NCBI RefSeq assembly: GCF_013459645.1
Contig: NZ_CP054861.1
Coordinates: forward strand, 2,654,001 to 2,718,000
Direction: 5' to 3'
Source of the DNA: Martelella sp. NC20
GTDB taxonomy: Bacteria > Pseudomonadota > Alphaproteobacteria > Rhizobiales > Rhizobiaceae
DNA: 64,000 nt
Shown here piece after piece: positions 19,492 through 28,669 of the stretch. Numbering within the stretch: position 1 is the first letter of the stretch; each line of letters opens with the position of its first letter. The position numbers were made by a program, and so were the translations under genes. Below the pieces are notes generated by a model that was not told the DNA's origin, did not search any database, and saw only the letters and a program-made list of their open reading frames with translations.

Positions 19492-19515
19492 TGAAGCGAC
19501 CTTATCGTTCATCAT

Positions 19516-20271
19516 TCACCGCACCGTGTAGCCGCCATCGACCAGAAGATCGGCGCCGTTGATCATCGCGGCCTCATCGGAGGCGAGGAACACGGCTGCG
19601 GCTGCGATTTCCTCCGGTTCGGCAAAGCGGCCGGCTGGAATCTGCGCTTTCATCGCATCGCCCTTGGGACCTTCCCAGGCCTTGCGGCCGAGATCGGTCA
19701 TCACCACGGTGGGCGAAATCGAGTTGGCGGTAATGCCGTGCTTGCCCCATTCCAGCGCCAGCGTCTTGGTGACGCCGATGACCGCGAATTTGGTGGCGCA
19801 ATAGGCGACGTGGCCCTCGATGGCGACCGAGCCGGCCTGGCTTGCGAGATTGACGATCCGTCCGCCCTTGCCGGCGGCGATCATCTGGCGGCCGGCGGCC
19901 TGGCACATCAGGTAGGTGCCGGTCAGGTTGACGGCGATTGTGCGGTCCCACGCCGCTTTCGAAAGCTCTTCGGCGGGCGCGAGATCGACGATGCCTGCGG
20001 AATTGACGAGGATATCGATATCGCCGAAGGCGGCTTTGACATCGGCAACTGCCGCTTCCACGCTTTCGCTGTCGGCGACGTTGCACGAAAAGGCCTTCGC
20101 GCCGGAAAGTTCGACGGCCATGGCATTGGCGGCATCGCGGTTCATATCGAGAATGGCGACGCGCGCGCCCTTGGCGGCAAAGGCCCGGGCGATTGCCGCG
20201 CCGATGCCGGATGCCGCGCCGGTGACGACCGCGACCTTGCCGGCGAGTGAAAATTCAAGCGAAGACGCCAT
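19516..20271 (-). CDS. SDR family polyol dehydrogenase
   Basis: 251-aa NAD(P)-dependent short-chain dehydrogenase. Cofactor motif TGAASGIG, NSAG (variant of NNAG), catalytic Ser in IVNLASQAG, and YCATK with the catalytic Tyr/Lys. The C-terminus INGADLLVDGGYTVR is typical. By context it oxidises an imported polyol to a ketose that the adjacent kinase phosphorylates. It follows the binding-protein gene after an 88-base gap that contains a strong hairpin. Confidence 0.88.
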   Translation of the reverse strand: MASSLEFSLAGKVAVVTGAASGIGAAIARAFAAKGARVAILDMNRDAANAMAVELSGAKAFSCNVADSESVEAAVADVKAAFGDIDILVNSAGIVDLAPAEELSKAAWDRTIAVNLTGTYLMCQAAGRQMIAAGKGGRIVNLASQAGSVAIEGHVAYCATKFAVIGVTKTLALEWGKHGITANSISPTVVMTDLGRKAWEGPKGDAMKAQIPAGRFAEPEEIAAAAVFLASDEAAMINGADLLVDGGYTVR

Positions 20272-20319
20272 CGAAACGTCCTTTCTTCTGGCTGCTGTGA
20301 CGGCGGTGCCGCGACGGTG

Positions 20320-20349
20320 GCGCCTGCGGCCATTGTAGGCCGCAGGCGC
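20320..20349. repeat. Intercistronic hairpin between SBP and SDR genes
   Basis: GCGCCTGCGGCC and GGCCGCAGGCGC form a perfect 12-bp stem around ATTGTA. On the transcribed (minus) strand no T-run follows it, so it is more likely a 3' stabiliser of the SBP message than a terminator. That would explain high binding-protein and low enzyme expression; inference. Confidence 0.6.
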
Positions 20350-20359
20350 TTTTCAGGGT

Positions 20360-21355
20360 TTACTGACGCTGTTTCAGGAGATCGTCGACATTGTCGGCGG
20401 TCACCGGCGTCCACGGTACATTGTACTGCTTGGATTCGCCGTTGTTCCACTGCATCTCGGGGTATTTTTCCCAGATGCCCGAGGTCGGCTGATAGTCCGG
20501 GTTGACGGCCTTGATCGCCACATCGATCGCGCCGAGCGCCTGGGCCTGGCCATCCTGCAGGATCGAATGCATGTCGCCGCGCTTGACGGCTTCCAGCGCA
20601 TCGGTCACGCCATCGACGCCGGCGATCGAGAAATCGCTGACGTTGAGGCCGGCGGCCTTGATCGCCTCGATCGCGCCGAGCGCCATCTCATCGTTCTGCG
20701 CGATCACGCCCTTGATGTCGTCGCCGTGAGCGGTCAGCCAGTTTTCCATCAGGGACTGGGCTTCCGCACGGCTCCAGTTGCCGGTCTGCTGTTCGACAAC
20801 GGTAACGCCGTCGCCGCATTCGGCGATCGCTTTTTCATTGCCCTCGCCGCGCTGGATCTGCGCGGACTGGCCGATCGGACCTTCGATCACGACGACATCG
20901 CCGGAGCAATTGATGTCGTTGAGCGCGGCCTTGGCTTCGAGGTAGCCTGCTTCAACGTCGTCGGAGCCGACATAGGAGGTCAGGAGATCAGAGTTGACCT
21001 GGGTATTGGAGCCCACGACCGGAATGTCGGCATTGGCGGCTTCCTCGACGGCGGTCGCGCCCGCTTCGATATCGATCGGCACGAAGACGATGCCGTCATA
21101 GCCCTGCGTGACCATGGTTTCGAACTGTTCCTGCTGGACCAGCGCGTCGTAACGGCCGTCGAAGATGGTCAGGTCGACCGAACCGTCCTTGACCGAGGGA
21201 TGGTTTTCGGCGGCATTGGCCCAGAGCTGCATGAATTCGGCGTTGAGGCCATAAACGGCGGCGCCGATCTTCAGCGGGTCCTGCGCGCTGGCGGTGGTGG
21301 CGGCGAATGCGGCGCCGACCAGTGCTGTGGTTGCCAGGATATTACGGATATTCAT
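20360..21355 (-). CDS. Sugar/polyol ABC transporter substrate-binding protein (RbsB-like)
   Basis: 331-aa periplasmic protein of the SBP-4/RbsB group. Signal peptide MNIRNILATTALVGAAFAATTASAQ. The core motifs GYDGIVFVPID and VIEGPIGQSAQIQRGEGNEKAI, followed by VIAQNDEMALGAIEAIKAAG, are characteristic. ATG 21355 follows GGGAGGAAAC. Homologues of this group bind tetritols and other polyols; the ligand is inferred only from the DAK/SDR context. Confidence 0.92.
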   Translation of the reverse strand: MNIRNILATTALVGAAFAATTASAQDPLKIGAAVYGLNAEFMQLWANAAENHPSVKDGSVDLTIFDGRYDALVQQEQFETMVTQGYDGIVFVPIDIEAGATAVEEAANADIPVVGSNTQVNSDLLTSYVGSDDVEAGYLEAKAALNDINCSGDVVVIEGPIGQSAQIQRGEGNEKAIAECGDGVTVVEQQTGNWSRAEAQSLMENWLTAHGDDIKGVIAQNDEMALGAIEAIKAAGLNVSDFSIAGVDGVTDALEAVKRGDMHSILQDGQAQALGAIDVAIKAVNPDYQPTSGIWEKYPEMQWNNGESKQYNVPWTPVTADNVDDLLKQRQ

Positions 21356-21437
21356 GTCGGGTTTCCTCCCTTTGGTGACATATGGATAGATCTGCCGCGC
21401 CAAACATGCGGCATGGAACAACCGGCCAGGCCGGATC

Positions 21438-22457
21438 TCAGGCTTCGCTCTTGCGCGAGCGGTCGAGCATGACGGCGGCGACGATCAACGCGCCCTTGAT
21501 GACCTGCTGGTAGTAGGATTCGACGCCCAGCAGATCGAGGCCGTTATTCATCACGCCGATCAGGAGCGCGCCGATGACGGTGCCGCTGACCCGGCCGATG
21601 CCGCCGGAAAGACTGGTGCCGCCGATGACGACCGCCGCGATCGCGTCAAGCTCATAGGCAATGCCGGCCTGCGGCAGCGCCGAGCCCGTGCGGGCCGCGA
21701 GCACCATGCCGGCAAGCCCGGCCAGTCCGCCGGAAATGACGTAGACCATAAAGCGAATACGGTTGACGCCGAGGCCGGAGACCTTGGCTGCATGCGGGTT
21801 GCCGCCGACGGCATAGACATGGCGACCGAACCGGGTGTTGGTCAAAACGAAATGTGCGACGAGGAACACCAGCGCGAACAGGATGATCGGGACCGGAAGG
21901 CCGAACACATCGCCAGTGCCGATCCAGCGATAACCGTCGGTCAGCGCCGGGATCGGGCGGCCGCCGGAATAGATCAGCGTCAGGCCGCGCGCCGCCGACA
22001 GCATGCCGAGCGTGGCAACGAAAGCGGGCACCGAAAACCGGGCAACCGCCGTACCGGAAATCGCGCCCATGGCAATGCCGGCGGCAATGCCAATGACGAT
22101 CGCGAGCGGGGCGATATAGGGCGTTCCGGGAATAAAGGCGCTGGAAGAGGTTGTGGCGAACGACGCCGAAACCACGCCGGCAAGGGCCACGACCGAACCG
22201 ACAGAGAGGTCGATGCCGCGCGTGAGGATCACGAATGTCATGCCGATGGCGAGGATGCCGTTGATCGAGGTCTGCCGCAGCACATTGACGATATTGCGCG
22301 GACTCAGAAAGTTCTCGCTGACCACGGAGAGCACGACGCAGACCAGGATCAGCGCGATCAGGATGCCGTAGCGCTGCGCGATCGGGCCCAGCCTTTCGGT
22401 CAAAGTGCGTTGCTGCTCAGTCCCGGCTCCGGTCGGCGTTTTGACGGTGTCTTTCAA
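21438..22457 (-). CDS. Sugar/polyol ABC transporter permease (RbsC-like)
   Basis: 339-aa inner-membrane permease of the BPD_transp_2 family with about 8-10 membrane segments. Conserved GMTFVILTRGIDLSVGSVVAL and GRHVYAVGGNPHAAKVSGLGV, and the late GGTSLSGGIGRVSGTVIGALLIGVMNNGL, are all present. Forms the transmembrane homodimer for the adjacent ATPase and binding protein. The order ATPase-permease-SBP is standard. Confidence 0.93.
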   Translation of the reverse strand: MKDTVKTPTGAGTEQQRTLTERLGPIAQRYGILIALILVCVVLSVVSENFLSPRNIVNVLRQTSINGILAIGMTFVILTRGIDLSVGSVVALAGVVSASFATTSSSAFIPGTPYIAPLAIVIGIAAGIAMGAISGTAVARFSVPAFVATLGMLSAARGLTLIYSGGRPIPALTDGYRWIGTGDVFGLPVPIILFALVFLVAHFVLTNTRFGRHVYAVGGNPHAAKVSGLGVNRIRFMVYVISGGLAGLAGMVLAARTGSALPQAGIAYELDAIAAVVIGGTSLSGGIGRVSGTVIGALLIGVMNNGLDLLGVESYYQQVIKGALIVAAVMLDRSRKSEA

Positions 22458-22540
22458 CGTATGTTCCTCCCCGATTTACGGGTTATCGGCAGGTAAAGGG
22501 TGCGTGTTTTTCACGGCATTCCCGGCTCTGCGACACATTT

Positions 22541-24019
22541 TTACGCTGCAAGATGCAGCAGTTTTTCGGCGGACATGTCCGCCCGGTCCAGCGTCCCGGC
22601 AACGCGGCCATCGCGCATCACGATGGCGCGATCGGCCATGCCGAGCACTTCGTCGGTTTCGGAAGAGATCATGACGACGGTTCCGCCGGCCCTGGCGAAA
22701 TCGGACATGACGCGATAGATTTCCCGCTTGGCGCCGACATCGACGCCGCGGGTCGGCTCATCCAGAAGCAGCATGTTCGGCTCGGTCAGGAACCATTTGC
22801 CGAGAACGACCTTCTGCTGGTTTCCGCCTGAAAGGCTGGAAACGCCGAGCTTCAGCGATGCCGTCTTGATATTGAGCGTTTCGACCATCCGGTCGGCGGC
22901 TTCCGTCTCGGCCCTGCCGTTCATCATCAGCGGGGTCGACAAGCGATCAAGGGTCGCAAGGCAGAGGTTCTCGCGGACATCGCCCGTCAGCACCAGACCC
23001 GAGCCCTTGCGGTCTTCGGTGACATAGGCAAGGCCCGCGGCGATCGCCTGGGCGGGGCGGGTGATCTCGCGGCGAACGCCGTTGATCTCGATCGTGCCGG
23101 CGGTCTCGTCCGACAGGCCGAACAGCCGGTCGAAAATCTCGCTGCGGCCGGAGCCCATCAGCCCGTAAAGCGCCAGAATTTCCCCGCGATGAGCGGTGAA
23201 TGACACGTCGCGTACGCCATGGGCCGCGGAAAGTCCCTCGACGCGCAGGGTCGGCTCGGTTCCGGCGGTGTTGTCCTTGACGAATTCCTCGGTCAGCGGA
23301 CGCCCCACGATCAGGCTGATCAGGCGGTCCTTGTCGATATCGGCGAGCGCGCCTTCCTCGACGAACCGGCCATCGCGGAATACCGTGTAGCTGTCGCAGA
23401 TCGTGAAGATCTCGGAGAGGCGGTGGCTGACATAGATCACGCCCTTGCCGCGCGCCTTCAGCGTCTTGACCGCTTCGAAAAGCTGATCGGCCTCGGCCTC
23501 GCCGAGCGCCGATGTCGGCTCGTCCATGATGATGATTTCGGCGTCGTAGGAGAGCGCCTTGGCGATTTCGACGAGCTGGGTCTGGGCCACGGTCAGGTCC
23601 ATCATCATGTCGGTCGCCCGGATGGTGAATTTCAGGCCGTCCAGCAGTTCCTGCGCGCGGGCGTTCATGGATTTGAAGTCGATCCGGCCGAAGGCGCCGC
23701 TCGGCTCGCGCCCGAGAAAGATGTTCTCGGCCACCGTCATCGCGGGGACCGGGCTTAACTCCTGCTCGATGATCGAGATGCCGTTGGCGAGCGCTTCGCC
23801 GGGGGAGGAGAACTGAACGGTCTCGCCATTGCGCGATATCGTGCCGCGATCACGCGGCTGGATGCCCATGACGATCTTGAGGAATGTCGACTTGCCAGCG
23901 CCATTGCCGCCGCAAAGCGCGTGGACCGATCCCGGCATCAGCCGGAATGCACCGTCTATCAGCGCGGGAACCCCGGAAAACGACTTTCCGAGACCATGCA
24001 CCTCAAGCAAAGCCTGCAC
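22541..24019 (-). CDS. Sugar/polyol ABC transporter ATP-binding protein (RbsA-like, two ABC domains)
   Basis: 492-aa protein with two tandem ATPase domains. N-terminal half: Walker A GGNGAGKST, signature-like VAQTQLVEIAKAL, Walker B IIIMDEPTS. C-terminal half: GLMGSGRSE, LSGGNQQKVVLGKW and MLLLDEPTRGVD. GTG 24019 is the likely start because GGGAGGAA lies 6 bases before it; the upstream ATG 24034 would put that ribosome site inside the gene. First gene of the polyol operon, directly after the promoter at 24079-24107. Confidence 0.92.
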   Translation of the reverse strand: MQALLEVHGLGKSFSGVPALIDGAFRLMPGSVHALCGGNGAGKSTFLKIVMGIQPRDRGTISRNGETVQFSSPGEALANGISIIEQELSPVPAMTVAENIFLGREPSGAFGRIDFKSMNARAQELLDGLKFTIRATDMMMDLTVAQTQLVEIAKALSYDAEIIIMDEPTSALGEAEADQLFEAVKTLKARGKGVIYVSHRLSEIFTICDSYTVFRDGRFVEEGALADIDKDRLISLIVGRPLTEEFVKDNTAGTEPTLRVEGLSAAHGVRDVSFTAHRGEILALYGLMGSGRSEIFDRLFGLSDETAGTIEINGVRREITRPAQAIAAGLAYVTEDRKGSGLVLTGDVRENLCLATLDRLSTPLMMNGRAETEAADRMVETLNIKTASLKLGVSSLSGGNQQKVVLGKWFLTEPNMLLLDEPTRGVDVGAKREIYRVMSDFARAGGTVVMISSETDEVLGMADRAIVMRDGRVAGTLDRADMSAEKLLHLAA

Positions 24020-24068
24020 GACAATTCCTCCCATTCCCAGTCAATCGAACTAATGTAAAATTATGTTC

Positions 24069-24107
24069 GACAATTGTCTTTTAACGGCAATGTTTGCCGT
24101 ATGTCAA
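24069..24107 (-). promoter_or_regulatory. Promoter of the polyol operon with operator in the -35/-10 spacer
   Basis: Minus strand: TTGACA (24107-24102), 17-bp spacer, TTAAAA (24084-24079). The spacer is filled by a perfect inverted repeat, ACGGCAA-N3-TTGCCGT (24084-24100). Just downstream lies a second palindrome, GACAATTGTC (24069-24078), near the expected transcription start. Both are good operator candidates for the SorC-DhaK fusion encoded at the end of this operon. Regulator assignment is inferred. Confidence 0.7.
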
Positions 24108-24123
24108 ACGCGTTCCGACATTT

Positions 24124-24675
<552 letters not shown>

Positions 24676-24685
24676 CGAAGCAATT

Positions 24686-25192
24686 CTATTTGACCGCGCC
24701 TTCGGTCAGACCGCTGACGAACCAGCGCCCGATGAAGGCAAAGAAAATGACCACCGGCGCGACCGCCAGCACGACGCCGGCCAGAAGCAGACCCCAGTCG
24801 ATCTGGTACTGGCCGATAATGCCGGCAAAGCCGACCGGAACGGTGCGCTTGGCGTCGGAGATGATCAGAACCGAGGCGAACACATATTCGGTCCATGAGG
24901 TGATGAAGGCGAAGATGGCCACACTTGCCATGCCGGGGGCGATCAGCGGCAGCATGACCCGGCGCAGGATCAGGCTGTTGCCGACATAGGTGGTGTAGGC
25001 GGAATTGGCGAGCAGCTTGACATAATGCTGCAGCGTGAAGGAATGCGGAAAGAAGGTGGGCTTTCGCGCAATGATCTCCTGCGGCAGCTTGAACGAGCCC
25101 GAAGCCACCCAGTAGAACGGCAGCGCCACCAGTATGACCAGCGCCAGAAGGGTAAGGGCAAGCAGGATGTTGACGGCAAGAGAGCGCTTCAT
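24686..25192 (-). pseudogene. MalG-type ABC permease with internal deletion
   Basis: 168 codons against about 275 usual. The N-terminal MKRSLAVNILLALTLLALV and first periplasmic stretch are intact up to YVGNSLI. The frame then jumps to RRVMLPLIAPGMASVAIFAFITSWTEY, skipping some 100 residues (membrane segments 2-4 and most of the EAA loop) without a frame break. The C-terminus [15 protein letters not shown] is normal. An in-frame internal deletion is the simplest reading. Confidence 0.82.
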
Positions 25193-25194
25193 GG

Positions 25195-25425
25195 TCAGTT
25201 CTCCTCCCGGTCGAGCGCCCGCGCGGTGACGAGCGCGAAGGCGAGCAGAAGAACGGTCGCGATCACCGAAACGGTTGCCGCCTCGCTCAGCCGATAGCCC
25301 TTGAAGGCGGTCTCGTAGATCAGCACCGGCATGGTGCGGGTTCCGTTCGCGGGGCCGCCTGCCGTTAGCAGCCAGATGATGTCGAACACGTTGAACGACA
25401 GCAGCGTTCCGATCGCGGCCTCCTG
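25195..25425 (-). pseudogene. C-terminal fragment of MalF-type ABC permease
   Basis: About 75 codons covering only the end of a permease: NVFDIIWLLTAGGPANGTRTMPVLIYETAFKGY followed by the last membrane segment and DREEN stop. The 5' two-thirds are missing; the reading frame dissolves near 25425, about 45 bases before a REP-like repeat. It belongs with the two downstream broken transporter genes to one decayed operon. Confidence 0.8.
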
Positions 25426-25439
25426 ACCTCGGGATAAAC

Positions 25440-25760
25440 TCAGGTTGAGGGCGCTCTATTTCCCCCTCCGCCGTCATCCCGGCTCAAGGCCGGCATGACG
25501 GCATTGGATGAGAAGGCTTTTGTCGAACGCCCGCAGCCGCCGAAATCGTCCGGGGCGATGCCGCTTGCCCGGACGGCCTCGGCGATCACCTTTTTCGTCG
25601 CCTGCCATGAGTGCGCCGGGTCGAGTTCGCTGAAGCCGGGCTTCGGCCGGTCGATCGGCGTCCGCTCGGCGGCCTCGCTCAACTGCCGCCCGGCGCGGTC
25701 GAAGACAGCGCATTTGAGAATGGATGAACCGGCATCGATGCCGATGAAATAGTCTTTCAT
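25440..25760 (-). pseudogene. N-terminal fragment of FGGY-family carbohydrate kinase
   Basis: The first ~80 residues, MKDYFIGIDAGSSILKCAVFD and GFSELDPAHSWQATKKVIAEAV, match the N-terminal ATPase fold of FGGY kinases (normally about 500 aa). The frame then runs through a 31-bp palindromic repeat (25471-25501) and stops. About 80% of the gene is gone. Together with the broken ABC genes it marks a deleted sugar or polyol catabolic operon. Confidence 0.83.
25471..25501. repeat. REP-like palindrome at deletion junction
   Basis: A 31-bp element (CCGTCATCCCGG at the left, CCGGCATGACGG at the right, around CTCAAGG) that differs by one base from 51647-51677. It lies exactly between the kinase fragment and the permease fragment, so it may have mediated the deletion or inserted there. 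Confidence 0.75.
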
Positions 25761-25908
25761 GGGAAAGGTCCTGCTCTTGCCGCGGCCCGCGGCCTACGCA
25801 GGCATGATATCGCGGAACGCAAACCGGTTGTCGAGCTTCGAGGAACGGGCGTTGTCGGGTCACGCGTCTCACGCTGGTTCGCGTGGCCGGCAAGCAGACA
25901 TCCGTGTT

Positions 25909-26015
25909 TTAGAGCGTCGGGCGAAAAAGTGGTTACCGGTTTTTCGTTAACCCGACGCGTCAAAATAAAGAATCTAGAGCATCGGGCGATGCCAACTCAT
26001 CGCCCGATGCTCTAG
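25909..26015. repeat. Rhizobial-type intergenic repeat with 18-bp inverted repeat
   Basis: The region starts at TTTTAGAGCGTCGGGC, has internal complementary stretches (CGTCGGGC... CCCGACGCG; GAAAAA-GTGGTTACCGG-TTTTTC) and ends in TAAAGAATCTAGAGC. It resembles a dispersed intergenic element I recall from Rhizobiaceae. It runs into a perfect 18-bp inverted repeat (25974-25991 and 25998-26015, CTAGAGCATC...GATGCTCTAG, 6-nt loop) just after the LacI stop codon, which could also serve as that gene's terminator. The rest of the 260-base gap shows nothing else. Confidence 0.65.
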
Positions 26016-26020
26016 CGCGC

Positions 26021-27034
26021 CTACCTGGATGGCGGCGCGGTTGACTCGCGCACCACCAGGGAGAAGTCGACCTTCTGGTGCATGACCGCCGGTTCGTCGT
26101 TCAGCGCGTTCACCAGATAGCGGCCGGCGCGCACCCAGATCTCGTTGGTCGGGATGTGGATCGTCGTCAGGCTCGGTTGCAGATGCCGGCTCCATTCGAG
26201 ATCGTCAAAGCCCGCCACCGAAAGCTCTTCGGGAACCGAGACCCCCATGCGGATCGCCGAAAGCATCACGCCATAGGCGATCACGTCATTGCCGCAGATC
26301 ACCGCTGTCGGGCGCTCGTCGCCCATCAGCAGCGCGCGCGAGGCGTCGCGGGCATCGTCAAGCGCGTAGTTGACCTGAAGCACCCAGTTGTCGGGCGGCG
26401 CGCAGCCATTGGCTTCCAGAACCTCGAGAATGCCCCTGAGGCGGGCCGCGGCGCGGTCGTTGTTGCGCTGTTGCGCCGCGACGATCGCGATCCGCCTGTG
26501 GCCGAGCCCGGTGATGTAGCGCGCCAGCGTGCGGCCCGCCTCGGCATTGTCGACGCCGACCGAAGGATAGGGTTTTTCCGGCTCGTAGACCCCGACATTG
26601 ACGAAGGGAATGCGGTGGGCGTCAAGCATGCGCCGGAGCACCGCATGCCGCCGGTCGCCGCGCAGGATCAGCCCGTCAATGCCGCGTTCGGCGAGGTTGC
26701 GCGCCTGCTCGAGTTCGACGTCGAGGTCATATTCATTGGTGGCCAGAAGCAGGAGGTAGTTCTGGGTTGCGAGATAGCTCTGAAGCGCCTGAAGCCCCTG
26801 CGCGAACATCGCATTGTCGACGGTCGGCACGATCGCGCCGATCGTTCGCGTGCGCCGCGAAGAAAGCGCCCGGGCGGAGGCGTCAGGAATGTAACCGATT
26901 TCTTCTATAACCTTGCGAATCTTGTCGCGCAGGGCGGCGCTGACGGTATCCGGGTTGTTGAGCGCGCGCGAAACCGTGGCCGTTGACACGCCGGCATGCC
27001 GGGCGACATCGCGAATTCCGATCGACTTCCCCAT
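26021..27034 (-). CDS. LacI family transcriptional regulator
   Basis: 337-aa repressor: HTH IGIRDVARHAGVSTATVSRALNNPDTVS, hinge YIPDASARALSSRRTRTIGAIVPTV, effector-binding domain with VSVPEELSVAGFDDLEWSRHLQPSLTTIHIP. ATG 27034 chosen; a TTG one codon upstream is possible. Divergent from the ABC/catabolic operon that starts at 27228; the TGTAACCGGTTACA palindrome in the shared 193-base region is its likely operator. Confidence 0.93.
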   Translation of the reverse strand: MGKSIGIRDVARHAGVSTATVSRALNNPDTVSAALRDKIRKVIEEIGYIPDASARALSSRRTRTIGAIVPTVDNAMFAQGLQALQSYLATQNYLLLLATNEYDLDVELEQARNLAERGIDGLILRGDRRHAVLRRMLDAHRIPFVNVGVYEPEKPYPSVGVDNAEAGRTLARYITGLGHRRIAIVAAQQRNNDRAAARLRGILEVLEANGCAPPDNWVLQVNYALDDARDASRALLMGDERPTAVICGNDVIAYGVMLSAIRMGVSVPEELSVAGFDDLEWSRHLQPSLTTIHIPTNEIWVRAGRYLVNALNDEPAVMHQKVDFSLVVRESTAPPSR

Positions 27035-27153
27035 CAAAGAACGCCGCCATTCTCTAGGTATTTAACTGTCATTATCCGTTTCTAGCCGGTTTCGGCGCGC
27101 TTGCAAGGTAAACTTCCGTCTTGGTTTTTTGGCAATCGCCGTCGTCTTCCGTG

Positions 27154-27191
27154 TTGACACATTCATCGAGTATGATATGTAACCGGTTACA
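27154..27191 (+). promoter_or_regulatory. Promoter and LacI operator of the 27-38 kb operon
   Basis: TTGACA (27154-27159), 16-bp spacer, TATGTA (27176-27181). A perfect 14-bp palindrome, TGTAACC/GGTTACA (27178-27191), overlaps the -10 and transcription start. The central CG and the form are typical of LacI-family operators. It would allow the divergent LacI protein to block initiation directly. Confidence 0.75.
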
Positions 27192-27227
27192 AGTTTCCGA
27201 GGAGAGGAGCTTGAAGAGGAGGATGAA

Positions 27228-28523
27228 ATGATTTCAGGAAAAGCATCTCTACTGAGCGCGACCTCGCTGATCGTGGCCGTGATGGCCACCGGCGCGATCG
27301 CCGCCGACTTCGACTGGAAGGCGCATGAGGGCGAGAAGGTCACCTTTCTGGTCAACAGCAATCCGATCGGCAATCTTCTGGTCGAACACAAGGCCGAATT
27401 CGAGGAACTGACCGGCATCGAGCTGGTCGTCGACGGCTATCAGGAACAGCAGATGCGCCAGCGTCTGATGACGGTGATGAACGCCCGCAGCGACGAGGTC
27501 GACGTGTTCATGACGCTGCCTTCGCGCGAGGGCATGCAGTTCGCCGCTGCCGGCTGGTACAAGGACCTGAGCGACTACACCCGGGACGACGTCTCTCCGG
27601 ATTACGATTTCAGCGGTTTCGGAAAGGCGCTCATCGACGCGGCAACCTTTGACGGCAAGTTCACCGGCGTTCCGCTGAACCTCGAAGGTCCGCTGCTTTA
27701 CTATCGCACCGACGTCTTCGAAAAATGCGATATCGCCGAACCGGATTCGATCCAGGCGATGGCCGATGCCGCGGCCAAGCTCAAGGACTGCGCGGATCTG
27801 ACGCCCTATGCCACGCGCGGCCTTGCCCCGGCGCTGCCCTACACCTTTTCCGGCTTCATGCGGAACATGGGCGGCCAGTATATGGTCGACGGCAAATCGG
27901 CGCTGTGCTCGGATGACAGCAAGAAGGCGATCCAGCTCTATGCCGACCTGCTGAAGAACTACGGCCCGCCCGGCGCGGTCAACTACTCGTTCCAGCAGCT
28001 GACCGCGCTTTATGGCGGCGGCCGTTCGGCGATGTCGTATGAGAGTTCCAACGAGTTCGGCACGATCATGGAAAGCGGCGAGCGCGAGAAGGACACCGCC
28101 ATCATTCCGCTGCCTGCGGGTCCCGGCGGCTCGCATCCGACGGTCATCGGCTGGGCGCTGGCGATCTCGGGCTACTCCGACAATGCCGATGCCGCATGGT
28201 ATTTCCTGCAATGGGCATCGAGCCCGGAAATGCAGGCCAAGCTGGCGCTGAAGGGCATCGCCCCGCCGCGCCCGGCTGTCGCAGACTCGGCAGATTACAA
28301 GGCCTGGCTCAGCGAAAGCCCGGTTCGCCAGCAGTGGCAGGCAGCGCTTTCGACGCTCGCCTCCACCGGTTCATCGCAGATCGGATACCCGATCATCGGC
28401 AACCCGGAATCGCGCCAGTATATCGGCCAGGCCGTGGGTGATGTCCTGCTCGGCTCGAAGACGGTCGATGAGGCCTGCGCCGCGGCGGATGCCTCGCTGA
28501 ACGATCTGATCGCGCGCGACTGA
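27228..28523 (+). CDS. Extracellular sugar-binding protein of ABC transporter (CUT1)
   Basis: 431-aa periplasmic binding protein. Signal peptide MISGKASLLSATSLIVAVMATGAIAA, then VTFLVNSNPIGNLLVEHKAEFEELTGIEL, the standard SBP-1 opening. Late motif IIPLPAGPGGSHPTVIGWALAISGYS. A GGAGAGGAGC/GAGGAGGATG region precedes ATG. First gene of a long operon (SBP, SDR, two permeases, ADH, ATPase, ALDH, kinase, aldolase, enolase-like). Confidence 0.92.
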   Translation: MISGKASLLSATSLIVAVMATGAIAADFDWKAHEGEKVTFLVNSNPIGNLLVEHKAEFEELTGIELVVDGYQEQQMRQRLMTVMNARSDEVDVFMTLPSREGMQFAAAGWYKDLSDYTRDDVSPDYDFSGFGKALIDAATFDGKFTGVPLNLEGPLLYYRTDVFEKCDIAEPDSIQAMADAAAKLKDCADLTPYATRGLAPALPYTFSGFMRNMGGQYMVDGKSALCSDDSKKAIQLYADLLKNYGPPGAVNYSFQQLTALYGGGRSAMSYESSNEFGTIMESGEREKDTAIIPLPAGPGGSHPTVIGWALAISGYSDNADAAWYFLQWASSPEMQAKLALKGIAPPRPAVADSADYKAWLSESPVRQQWQAALSTLASTGSSQIGYPIIGNPESRQYIGQAVGDVLLGSKTVDEACAAADASLNDLIARD

Positions 28524-28669
28524 TCCGCAAGTCTGGCGCAAGTCCCGGAGAGGCGGCAGCCGCTTCCGCTTCGGAACTGCGCAACACAAAAGGCACGACA
28601 AGTGCCTGCGGTCGCCCTCCTCCCGGGCGGCCGCCAAAATCCCCGCATCCGCAACAGGAAGGCATCATC

